Shown: in pieces, positions 10,801 through 23,100 of the stretch
Layout of the letters: every line of letters starts with the position of its first letter
Numbering within the stretch: the first letter of the stretch is position 1
Assembly (NCBI GenBank): GCA_003427395.1
Contig: BFEA01000179.1
Location: 151,959 to 193,231 of the forward strand
Direction: 5' to 3'
Source of the DNA: Chara braunii
Lineage: Eukaryota; Streptophyta; Charophyceae; Charales; Characeae
Length of the DNA stretch: 41,273 nt
Made by a program: the position numbers and the translations under genes
Notes under the pieces: model-generated
Told to the model about the DNA's origin: nothing
What the model saw: the letters and a program-made list of their open reading frames with translations, nothing else
Databases searched by the model: none

Positions 10801-13800
10801 CCCCACGGCCAGCGTGCTCCCATGCAGCAGAGGACAAGGGAGAGGTACACTTCTTTTCTTTTACAGATCTTTGCTTTTGAACCAACTAAACTATGGGTGC
10901 AGGAACTTGCTTCTGAAACAATTGAACAAACTCAAGGGTGGTACCCGTAAGGGCAGCATTTCCTGCCCATTTCATTGCAGGTACATAATTTCAATGAAAC
11001 ACGAATAGAATCAAGAGTGTCACCACTCGGCTCGAATACTCAAGCCTAGACAGTTATAACAAGTGGTTTCCGGTCCGTGCGAAATGGTGCCCATCACACG
11101 GCTCTCCAATTCGAGTTGCTTTATTATTATATATAAATAAGTAAATAAATAACTAAGCCGGAGTGTCCTTCACAGTTATTTGTCTCGTTCTGACATGCGG
11201 GGGATTTCCTATTTATAGGTTTGCTTAGAATCAGTTGAAATGAACCAAGAAGCCGGATGTGAGGTCCAATCAACACATAAAGAAGTCGTCTCCAAAATTA
11301 TAATTATTATACAAGAAAGGTGTATGCGAGGCTAAAAACTTCAGAAAGCCCTATAAGTGACGTGAGGCCTGTTTATGTTTGACGCGATTGGGGGAAATTC
11401 AGGCAGTTGCGCACGTCAGTTGGTTGAGTGAGCCCAGGCCCTGCCTGCCCTTTTCCGAATGTATCTGAGGCAGGCCCTGGGCCAGACATTGGGCATGAAC
11501 TGAACACAGGCCACTGGCAGTTGGACACGGGTAACCACCCCAGGCCCTGTGGAAGATTCCCTGTTACAGGGGCTCAGCAACTTGGAGACTACTGGAAGCT
11601 TCCGTGGGGAGGCCCAGGCCAGCCAGGCAGCCCACGGCTGGCAGCCACTTTCCATAAGGGAAAGGGCCTGGCCGTTGGCCAGACATTCGGGCACTCACTG
11701 CTTATGCGGAAGCGCTGCTGCGCCAGCTGCTGGAGCGAGTGCCTACGCGCTCACGGGCGAGCAGGGAAGAAGCAGACAGCCATAGCCGAGCTGGCCTGCG
11801 CATTGTTGGATGGGGCGTGTGGTGGTCCTTGGGTGCATGTGGCATCTGTGTGGAGGATCGAGGTTGTGAGTGAAGCGAGGGACATGACTGGTGCTCGATG
11901 CAAACGGCATTGGCCGAGATCTGCTCATACTTCGGGAAGCTGTTGACGTCACCAGTGGCCTTGTAGATAGGCTAGATAGCATCTGCCATTCGCGGTCTGG
12001 GCGCTCAGTTTCATATAGGGATTCGACATTGGTTCATTGTTGATGATGATGAGACTATTCCAACATTGTCACTTGTGAGCTTTTGCTGTGCTCTTATTTG
12101 GTGGAACTCGAGTTGCAATTCTGCTTTTGGTTCGAGGTCAAGACTCTCTGGTTTCATGTGTATGATGCTGCTTGGTTTCATGTGAGGGAAGCGAGGGACA
12201 TGCCTGGTGCTCTATGCGAACGGCATTGGCCGAGATCTGCTCATACTTCGGGAAGCTGTCGACGTCACCAGCGGCATTGTAGATAGGCTAGATAGGATCT
12301 GCCATTCGCGGTCTGGGCGCTGAGCGCCAGATAGGGATTCGACATTGGTTCATTGTTGATGATGATGAGACTATTCCAACATTGTCACTTGTGAGCTTTT
12401 GCTGTACTCTTATTTGGTGGAACTCAATTCTGCTTTTCGTTCGAGGTCAAGACCATCTGGTTTCATGTGTATGATGCTGCTTGGTTTTCTGGAATTCGCT
12501 ATAGCTCATTTTCCTTGCATTTTGGTATCAGAGCTGTGGTATGTTGCGCTAATCTGGCGCTTGTCTTCTGCGTATGCGGTGCATGCACACAGTTAGCTGG
12601 GTGAGCGACCGTGGGTTGTGTGCAGTGAGGAGGGTGAAGGTAAGCAGGCGACCCAGGTGGAGAGGTGTATTGCAAGGAAGGCTGAGTGATGATATTGGGT
12701 GTTTCGCAGTGTGATGAGGTGGAACGGCGATATAATGCTGGTTCTGCCAAGGCAATGATTGGTCATCACAATCGATGTCAGGTCATCTGGTGAGAATATC
12801 TGTGGTTGGGGCAGCGATCTTGAGGTACGTAACTCTTAACCTTATCTACCCTCTTCGACACTTCTTACCGTGAGGATGTTTTCTGTCTTGAGAGTCCTCT
12901 CATGTGAGGAGTCGAGTTGCGCTCAACCTTGAGAGTCAGCATTGTTCACGTGGAGCATCTGGAAGGAGAGGGTGTTGCCATCTGAAGGGCCCTGGAGGAA
13001 GCATTGGGTCACGGTCACCATGCCAACCCACCGGGAGTAGAGCACCCATGCTTTGCCACTTTGTACTGTCTGCCTGCTGCGCTATAGATAGGTCGTGAGG
13101 GGCAGGCCAGCCCTACCGGGGAGATGAGAACCGAACGTCTATAAATAAATACCGGCGGGTTACCTTCCATTGGCTGTGATCGTGGTCTTGTTTGCGACAT
13201 TAAATAGTTTCTGATGACCTTGGGGGCCATCCTTAAACTGCCTCTTGATTAGCCAATCGGTCGGTGTAAGGCTCGCTGCATGCGATGGTAAATATGGTAC
13301 AGGGTTGGCCAGCTCAGCATTGACTGAGGGCACAGGGGTGGGCCGTGCACACCTTTAGACACGAGCTCCATCCTGATTGCTCACGAACGTTGACGTCAAG
13401 TGACATCGAGAACTGAAGGAGGGGTAAATTTCATGTGACAAGTTTGGGAACAATTCCACTCTGCAAACGGCCATACAAATGATTCTATTTTTACTTCGAT
13501 TAGTTAGATGTTACAGCCATTAACACATCTGGCAGTCAGCATAGGTAGAACTATCTGTTTCTTCTTATTTGCTTTCTGTTTGCGGACTAGTCAAGTAAAA
13601 TAGTTTCGTTTGTAGGAATGTGGACTTACCTGTTGAACCTAAATGTATACCATCTGACAAGGCCACCGATTATTTATTTTTATTATTTTAAATCGGTCTG
13701 AGTACTAGGTTGTGGTAGGTAACCGAGTGTGGCGTAGTGCAGACAGTGTACAGTGTTGTAGCATATGAGCGACAGGGAGAACCCTGAGCCGGACGGTCGG

Positions 13801-16800
13801 ATCTTGCGTTCGTGAAGCTGTAGACTCCGATTGGTCCACGTAGCGTTAGGAGCCGAGGGAGGCCGTCTTCTGTTCCATCAGGCTAGGGAGAGGCAGCGGC
13901 AGCAAAGGTTTGTGAGGGATGCAAAGGCAAGCAGAGCTTTCGCGAGGGAGGCAGCTACCTAAGCAGCCACCATTGCCACCCCATCGCAGCAGAGTTCCCC
14001 GTCCAGTAGTTCAGGGACTGTCGGGGCGATCTTCGCACAAATCCAGAGTCCGTTCACCAGTGTAATGGCAAACCAGCAGACAATGTTAACTCTTGAGGAG
14101 GTCGCCATCCAGCGAGCAAGTCCTCGTGAGGCCCAGCTACAGCAGGCATTGGATGAGATACAGACAAAGAAAGAGACAATTCTCATATGTAGATCTAGCA
14201 TGCAGCGGAGACAAGCGGACGTCAGCGAGTTAGAGGAGATGGACCTGACAAACATGGATGATGATGTAAGGACCGTTAGGACAACCTTTCTAGACGTATT
14301 GGAGATGCAGGACTAACATACGTCTCTCTTGCAAGACATTTAGAAGAGCGTGGACGTGTTTGCCGGGCGAGCGCAGGTCAAACCATCACCATCTCGGCCA
14401 GGTGGCTGGCCCGTGGTAAAACCTCCTCCTTTTGTCCCACCGGTAACTGGAGTAGTCCCATTCACAGTTTCTCCAGCTACGGTATAGCACGCTTCCCATC
14501 TGGTTATGCCTTTGACAGGTGGGTTCTCAGTAGGTCCTAGTGTACAGATTCCTGTCCAGACAGTGTTCTCCCAACCTCCGTTGCAGACTGCCTTAGCAGG
14601 GCAGCCGGCCGTCTTGCAGCCAGCACAGGCGCAGGGCACACAGTCCCAACAGCAGCACGTGCAGCAGCCTGCATCCGAGGCCACACAACCTAGATTTGTG
14701 CAGGTATTGGGACAAGGACAATGGGTTCAAAGACTGCCATCGCATCATCGAAACCCTTCTCAGGAGATAAGAAGGGTGAGGACCTCGACACATGGGTGAG
14801 GAGGGTGCTAGTCTATGTGAAGTGCAAGTTAACCTTCCCTCACGAGGAAGTGCTTGTGGCTGCCTCTTATCTGGAAGTTAGTGCAGCGAGGTGGTTAAGC
14901 GGGTACGTGCAGTTACAGGGGTAGAGTCATGACTTTTGCGCTTGGGCAGTCACCCAGAAACTGGATGATTTCATCAAGCTGGTGGAGGAAAGGTGGCATG
15001 ACCCGCAGGAGCCTCAAAAGGCCACCGACGGATAATTGACCTTGAGCTCAAGGAAGTTCAAGTCAGTAAGGGATGCCATGGATGAGGTAGAGCGTCTGAT
15101 CTGTGTTCTGGAGTGCACTACGACCCACAAGTTTTACTTACCACTTACCTGAGGTGTGTCCCCCCCATAGAGCTCAGGAATCAGTTGGCAAGTGAGGCCA
15201 TGATCACGGTTTACAATTTTCCATCGTTCAGCAAGAAGGCCTTAGATCTAGAGGGAAGATCGGGCATGGGCACCAACCCACTACGGATGGTCGGAAAAAG
15301 GCACTGCCTCTTAATTGGAAGGCCAGGGGCCACATAATGTTTGTCGACAATGATGGTACCACCATAGAGTTAGACGACGACTTCCAGATGGGAGTAGGGT
15401 CATAGTGGGGTAGCGCAGAATCTTCAGGGTGTGCAGTCGCTGCCTCAGTTCAAAAAGGTAAGGTGATCGGTAAACGTCTTGGAGGTTCCCGGTGAAAGAG
15501 TTAAGTAGACCCCAATGCTCCATGGGAGAAAGTGGGGTTTACTAAGGACGTGTGGAGAGATCGTTACTCCTGTGCAACTTGTATATGCTATGGCTAGTAT
15601 GGTCCCACGCAGTTCAAGTGCTGGAATTGTAATGTGACATAAAAGATCCCGCCTACTATGGGGCAGGCGCCAGTCTCTTTCGCTTTCCAGGGTAGCAACG
15701 TTGCCAGCAGTTCTGGCACTGTTTTGGGAAACTCGTCGGGCCAGTAGGAATTATAGCTGTTCTTGCTAGGATCGAGGTGTTGGACATGCCCTCACCATCT
15801 TGAGAGATGGCCCAAGCTATTGACTCTATCGTCGTCCGACAAGCACATTCGGAACAATTGATCCTTTGTTCGATGAATGTGTTGGAGTTCTTAAAGGAGC
15901 TGGAGGAGTGGTATAGATCAAACCCACTAGCTTCTTGAATGACAATGGCTAAAACTCCTAAAGGTGAGCTGTTCGTCGACGAGGTAGTTATAGGCGGCCG
16001 TAAGGTACTTCGGACCATGTTCGATGAAGAACTTTATCAGTTGCGCTTGTGTTGAACCGCTGCGCTTACAAGGGCAAGTGCAACACCTCAGTCGACCTGT
16101 GGAGTCGACCATGTGCCAAAAAACACCGCACGGTAGTCAATGACTACCTAAAAGATGTAGTGTTGTTTTCCGTATGCAGGAGGGGAATCGAGATATTAAA
16201 TCTTGTTCCTAGTCAGCGATGATCTCCCTATGGATGTGTTGCCGGTTATGTACTATCTTTTGGTTGCCCAACCCTAGTTTGATTGAGACCGAAAAGTGGT
16301 CAAACACACTTTGCTAGGAGAGGGGACCAGAGTACGTAAGTATAAAGCTACTAGTTAGATTGAGTCCTACGGGTGCATGAGTCGGATCGCGTTCGACAAT
16401 TATTATAAGCAAAATCCTAGGAGGGTATGTACTTACTGTATGTCTTTGCAGAGGGGGAGCTGATGAAAATGCCTCCAGAGATAGAGGGAGTGGTCGTTAA
16501 ATGCCTGGATCTATTTGAAGAGCCAAAAGGGGTTGTTGAGAGGGAGGTCGTCCATGCAGTACAAATTATCCCACGGTCTTGTATTCCGAAGGGTAGGATC
16601 TATTGGATGTCTCTAGCGGAGCTTGATGAGCTTCGTCGATAGCTCAAGGATCTCGTAGAGAAGGGTTGGATTCGATCGAGTGTCTCCCCTTAGGTGTCTC
16701 TTGTCCTATTTGTACCGAAGAAGGGGAAAATGTTGAGGAAGTGAATTGGCTATAGGGGTCTCAATGCCATCATCGTGAAGAATGCAAAGCCCCTATCGTG

Positions 16801-19800
16801 CATCGACGAATTGCTGGACCGAGTGCATGGGTGTCGGTACTTCAATAAGATAGATCTAAAGTTCGGATACCATGAGATTGCAATCTGGCGCGAGGATCAA
16901 CGCAAAAGCGCTTTTAAGATCAGGTACGGTCTGTAAGAGTTTGTGGTGATGCCTTTCGGCCTTTGCAATGCTCCTGATACCTTTCAACACGCAATGAACG
17001 GGATTTTTCATGACTACTTTAGATAAGTTTGTCATCGTGTACCTCTAAAACATACTTGTCTTCAGTCGAGGAACATGTAGCCCATCCAGACAAAGTTCTT
17101 AGTCTCCTCCGGCAACACCAGTTCAAGATCGACTGAGAAAAGTGCGAGTTTGGCCGCACTCAGATCTTGTATCTGGGTCATGAGATTTCAGCGGCGGGAT
17201 TGAAGCCCGATGATGCGAAGGTGGCCAGCATTCGTGACTGGCCGCGTCCTCAGTCTATGATTGAGGTGAGGTCCTACTTGGGGATGATGGGGTCCTACTG
17301 CAATTCGTGAAGAACTATGGCATAGTGATCGCACCCTTGTCGGATCTCACACGCCTTGACATCCCTTGGGAGTGGACAAACAGGTGAAGCTGCTTTTAGA
17401 CATCTAAAGCATTTCTTGACACACCACAAGGTTTTGAAACTTCTTGATCATGACAAACTGATTTCCAGCCAATATGGCATTGGCCTCGTGCTTGTTGAGC
17501 AGGAGGTGGATGGAGTACATATTAAAAAGGTACCCTCTTAGATGTTGGCTAAATCTACCTACGAGAAGGACCTCTATGCAATCTACAAAGCACACTGACT
17601 CAGTGGAGGCACTACCTCCTTGGGCAATGTTTTTAAGTTAGGACTGATCATCAATCCCTGAGGTGGATGAGGACCCAATCGGTACTCTTCGATGCTTTGA
17701 AACATTGAAGTCATAGAACAATATGACTTCGAGCCTCAATATATCAAAGGGGAGTACAATAAGGTTGCTGATGCGGTGTCGCGTAGACCAGACTTCCTTG
17801 GGGTGCTGATTATTGAGTTTGGGCTTGCGGACGATGTTACCCAGTCCTTGGTGGAAGCCTATCGCGAGGATCCGTTCATGGCAAAGATCATACGCAGACT
17901 CGAGGCGAAGGACAAGGTGACTTTTGACGAGTTCGTGTGGGTCAATGGCCTGCTGTTCCTCTCGAAGGTTGGGAATAAACGTTTGTGTGTGCCAAGTAGA
18001 GAGTCTTTGCGTTGTTTATTTTTAGGTGAGTGTCACGATGCCATCAAATATTTTGGTTACAAGAAGACCGTAACTAACTTGTTGCAGCAGTTTTGGTGGC
18101 CCACCATGATGAAAGGCGCCAAGCTGTATGTGGAGACTTGTCACGTATACAGGCCCCTCTTGGGTTACCCAAGCCCCTTCCGATTCCGGAAACTGGTGAG
18201 AGTCTATCCATGGATTTAATGGATAAGTTGGTCACCAGCAAGAGTGGTATGAGATATGTCTTTGTCATTGTGGATAGGTTTAGTAAGTATGCTAGATTAG
18301 TTGCGATAAGTAAGTATGAGAGATGTCTGCAACAGCGGAGAAGTACGTAATCAAACTGTTTAAAGAGAACTGGGTCAGAGACTTAGGTCTGCCGAAGTCT
18401 ATTGTTAGTGATCGGGATGTGCGATTCACGAGTGAGCTGTGGAAGGCTGCAACTGCTGAAGTGGGGACTCAGCAGCTGATGACCTTTGGGAACTACCCAG
18501 AGGCAAATGAACATGCTAAGCAGTTGAACCGTGCTGTACAACATCTGCTGATGCACTACATCATGCCTAATCAGGTGGATTGGGATGAGAAGCTTGCTCT
18601 CATTGCCAGCCTGTACAACAACGTTGTGCGCAGCGCGACAGGGGTGAGCCCCAACAGACTGGTTAACTTTCAAGCCTTGACTGCCTCTAGATTTCTTACT
18701 ACGTGAGAACCAGACCACTATTGCACGGAGTACTTTGGAATTTGCTTATCGCTATGGAAGTCTTATGCAACAAGCAGTGGAAAACATGCACAAAGCACAG
18801 GTGGCGATGATAGAGTCAAAAAACAAACACCGCCGCCTTTCTATGTTCCAGGTTGGGGATAGAGTCTCGGTCAAGGCATCCGAACTCGGGCAAGAGCACG
18901 GGATTCCCCAAAAACTCATGCCACAATACTTCGGACCATGGGAGGTTCTAGACATTGTTTGAGATGATCCCGATGGGCCTTCATATGTAATACAAATCCC
19001 TGGTCACCTTCGCACTTACCCTGTCTTCCACGCCTACAAACTTGCACCTTCCAAGGAAACTGATCAGTTTCCCTCTCTCCGGTCTATGCTGCCCCCAACC
19101 ATGGATGGAGAGGTCCACATCGATGACGTCGTTGACTACAGGGAAATGCGGGTTCCAAGACCAACAGGTAGGGGCCGTCCTCCAAAGCCGAAGCTGTAGT
19201 ATTACGTTCGGTTCAGAAATCACGATTATCCTCGAGGACAAATGGTTTACAAGGGAGGAACTGATGCAGACCGCTCCACAGGTTGTCGCTCACTATGAGA
19301 AGGCACTGCAGAAAGGAAAGCGCCAGATTCAATGAACTTCTTAGAGGACTATCGAAGTGTGGAGGAGGGAATGCAAGGCTAAAACCCCGGAAAGTCTTAT
19401 TGGGCGTTGTTTTCAACGAGAAAGGGTGCCCCAAGTGAAGGTGGGCCTGACAAGTGGCGTGAGGCCTGTTTCTGTTTGACGCGGATGGGAGAAATTCACC
19501 CAGTTGTGCAGCGTTAGTTGGTTGAGTGACCCCAGGCCCAGCATGCCTTTTTCCAAATGTATCTGAGGCTGGCCCTGGGCCCGGCACAGGGCATGAACTG
19601 AACACAGGCCGCTGGCAGTTGGGCATGGGTAACCACCCCAGGCCATGTGGAAGATTCCCCAGGACAGGGGTCAGCCACTTGGGGCCTACCGGAAGCTTCT
19701 GTGTGGAGGCCCAGGCCAGCCAGGCAGTCCACGGTTGGCAACCACTTTGGAAAGGGCCTGGTCGCTGGCCAGACATTCGGGCACTTGCTGCTTATGCGCA

Positions 19801-20089
19801 AGCGCTGCTGCGCCAATTGCTGCTTATGCACAAGCGCTACTGCACCAGCTGCTGGAGGGAGTGCCTACGCGCTCACGAGCGAGCACATTGCTGGATGGGG
19901 CGCATGGTGGTACTTGGGTGCATGTGGCATCTGTGTGGAGGATGGAGGTTGTGAGTGAAGCGAGGGACATACCTGGTGCTTGATGTGAATGGCATTGGCG
20001 GAGATCTGCTCGATACTTTGGGAAGCTGTTGAGGTCACCAGCGCATTGTAGATAGGCTAGATAGGATCTGCCATTTGTAGTCTGGGTGC

Positions 20090-20133
<44 letters not shown>

Positions 20134-23100
20134 ACACACACACACTCAGGACTGATCTCAATTGGATGGCGACCATGGCTTATCTCTCTCTCCCTCTCTC
20201 TCTCTTTACAGTTTAGCTCTTCTCTCTTACTTGGCTCGCTCTGCGTCACTTGCTGTGTCTACACTAGATCATAACCGTGGATACATCCATTCAGGTAAGC
20301 TTGACACTTTGTTTTGCTGCTCTACTCCCTATTTCCCTTTACACTGGCTACGGAGTAACCCTCAAAGCGCCCTCTTCTTCCTCGTGGCATGGAGTGCGCA
20401 AGTTCCCTTGACCCACGAGCAGCAGCTGTGCTTCTGCATCTTGCAACTGAACAAGTGATGAGCCGCTGCACTGTAGCAGCCAAATATAGGACTTGACTTT
20501 GCTTGGCCTGCTTCAGACCGGTACCGGTTGGCTGCGGCCTGTCTGCTGCAAACATTTTGTCGGTCTGGTAGTTTGTGGACTTTCCTGGGACTGCTGGACT
20601 GGACTGGATTTTTCTTGTCGGGTACGGGACAGACTTCTATTGACCTTACGACGTTTCGGTATCGACCCTTTCACTCCCGCCGGCCTAAATTAGAGGTCCT
20701 TCGAGGAAAATCTACTTTTACCGGTTGCACACATTCATTCCCCTTTGGGCCCTCTCATAAAGGAGACAATGTGAGGAGCTGTTTGTATTAGTTCCTCCTT
20801 GGGGAACCAGCGGTCATCGCTGGGTTCCTGATAGGCAAATCTAACCTTGTATTGTCTTTGTGGTTTCCCTCTGTGGCCTATACGGAAGACATCTTCGACC
20901 ACTATTTTATGTACATGATAACCTCTGTCCATGTCAGCTGGGATCGTCGAGGGACGAGAGAGAAACTGATAGTTTGCGACGCAGGGAAGAACGTTGATGT
21001 GTGGAATATGGGGTACATGTGCAGGTGGGGTGGAATCTCGAAAGTATAGGATGGCCCGTCTGCCTTTCCCTTGACATCTAATACTTGCCATGGTCCCCTA
21101 TACACAGGTGACAACTTCGGTGAGATCCATTCTTCCGGAAGGAACTCCTTAGACTTTACATAAACCAAGTCACCTACGACAAATTGTGAGGGGCGTCGGT
21201 GCTTGTTGGACTGTTCCACCATCTTATGCTGGGCTTTGAGGATGTTCGTCTTCACCTGCTCTCGAGTTTTTCTTGTATTGAATGGCAAATTTCCTCGTAC
21301 TGGGTGGCAATCTTTGAATCTGGCCCGGATTCAGGAAGTCAATTGGACGTCGCGGTTGCCAACCCTTGTGCAGTTCATTCAGGGTGCGTGCAGCCGGCAG
21401 GTGCACCGGAGTGTTTAACGCAGGCTGCACATTGGGAAGATGCTCGTCCCAAACGGTCTGGTTGGGTCTAATGTACATGTGCGGCACTTGTTGGAGCAGC
21501 TTGTTCATCTGCTCACTTTGGCCGTTGGTTTCTGGCCGTCTACTGAGTGACATGGTTAACTTTGACCCATATGACTTCATGAATTGTTGCCAGTGCTTGC
21601 CCGTGAATCTACTATCTCTATCACTGACAATAGTTATTGGGTGTCCGAAATCCTTCACAAAAAGATTGAAGAATTCTCTAGTTAGTAACTCGGTTTTGGC
21701 CTCAGGGGGCAGTGGAATAAAAACAGCAAATGTACTAAATCGATCTACTATTACCATCACTTGGCTTTTCCCGTTTTTGATTTTGACCTTTGTTTCCATA
21801 AAGTGGATAGACACGAAGTCATCGGGACCGGACAGGACAGGTAGTGGTCTCAACAGACCCAGGGGTGGCTGAGTGGAACTTTTCTTCCAGTGGGATACTT
21901 CGCAGCCCTGGATATAGGTAATGCAATCACGCTTCATGCTGAGCCAGGTGTAGCATCGGAGGGTATTAGCAAAAGCCTCTCCAACCGAAAAGGTCCTCAA
22001 GATCAGATTTTTGCCGGGCGTTTTGAATAATTGTTTATTAGTCATTCTACAGTTCGGGACTTTGTGTCGTGCACTTTTCTAATTAGTTCCTTGTAAACGG
22101 GATCGTCAGCGTATGCAGCCTTAATCTGCTGCTGCAATTTGGTGCTTGCATCAAGGTAAGTCATGATGGCACCGAAGAAATCTGTGCGTCGACTCAACGC
22201 ATCGGCGACAACGTTGTACATGCGCTTGATTGGGTTCAGCTCTAAGTCAAACTGATCTCTCTCTTCGGCCCACATAGTCAGCTTAGGGGTCATGCAGGCT
22301 TGGGTCTTCCATCAGCACAAGGTCTCGTGGTCAGAGTAGAAAGGGTCTTCCTAGGAGGTAATGTTGCCAATTATTTAGTGCTTCTTTCAGTGCGAACAGC
22401 TCATGCTCATACATGGAAACAACAATTTTTTTGTTAGGTAGCTGACAAGACATAAATTCTACGGCCCTGTACCCCTCTCCATCATTCGGCTGGAGTACAG
22501 AGCCAAACATATTGGCTCCGCGTAGGTCGTGACTATAAATGCAAGCTATGGGTCTGCTATCTTCAGGATCGGGTACTCTATTAAAGACTTTTTCAACTTC
22601 TTGAAGGCTGAGGTACCATTTTTGTCCCAATTGCAAATTGTTTCCTTTCTCGCCAGCTTATGCAGAGGTGTAGTGATGATAGTGAAGTTCTATATGAAGT
22701 TTCGGTATTAGTTGACCAATCCACTGCAGTTCAGTTAACGTGTGTGGTGGTGGCCAGTTTCTAATTGCTGCTATTTTTGCGTCTTCCGGTCGAACTCCAT
22801 CTCCATCTAACACGTGGCCTAAGCACAACACTTGGCGCGTTGCCCATGCACTTCTTTGGGTTCAGTTTGAACTTAGCCGTATGCAGCTTATCTAGGATCA
22901 TATGCAGCTGCTGCTGCTGTCCCTCTAGCGTCTTGCTAGAAATCAAAACATCATCTAAATAAACGACTACAAATCCATCCAGCCACATTCGAAAGAGATC
23001 ATTCATGCATCTTTGAAAAGTGGCAGGGGCATTCGTGCGACCAAATGGCATGACCATGAACTCCGGCTGACCAAACGGCATTCGTGAGACCAAACGGCAT

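Larger units (their letters stand above)
11325..20091 (+). mobile_element. Ty3/gypsy LTR retrotransposon A (chromovirus-like), decayed, nested in an LTR of B
   Basis: Order: 5' LTR (11325-12519), initiator-Met primer site, leader, gag remnants, protease/RT/RNase H remnants, integrase, chromodomain-like C-terminus, polypurine tract, 3' LTR (19372-about 20091). The pol order (integrase after RNase H) and chromodomain-like end are those of Ty3/gypsy chromoviruses. Many in-frame stops and frameshifts interrupt every domain, so it cannot move by itself. It splits the left LTR of element B, so it inserted later than B. Its 3' LTR is shorter than the 5' one and runs into a (CA)n tract. Confidence 0.88.

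Noticed and set aside
11011-11110. Primer-site-like AACAAGTGGTTTCCGG upstream of element A
   Set aside because: Only partial resemblance to the ...AAGTGGTATCAGAG context of copia leaders, with no LTR or protein remnant beside it.
19526-19954. 142-codon frame in the element A 3' LTR
   Set aside because: LTR sequence; a similar frame in the 5' LTR (11428-11946) differs by indels that break the reading, so it is not under coding constraint.
20094-20146. CRISPR-like periodic repeat
   Set aside because: Simple dinucleotide repeat with no spacers; the other periodic regions are two-copy tandem duplications.
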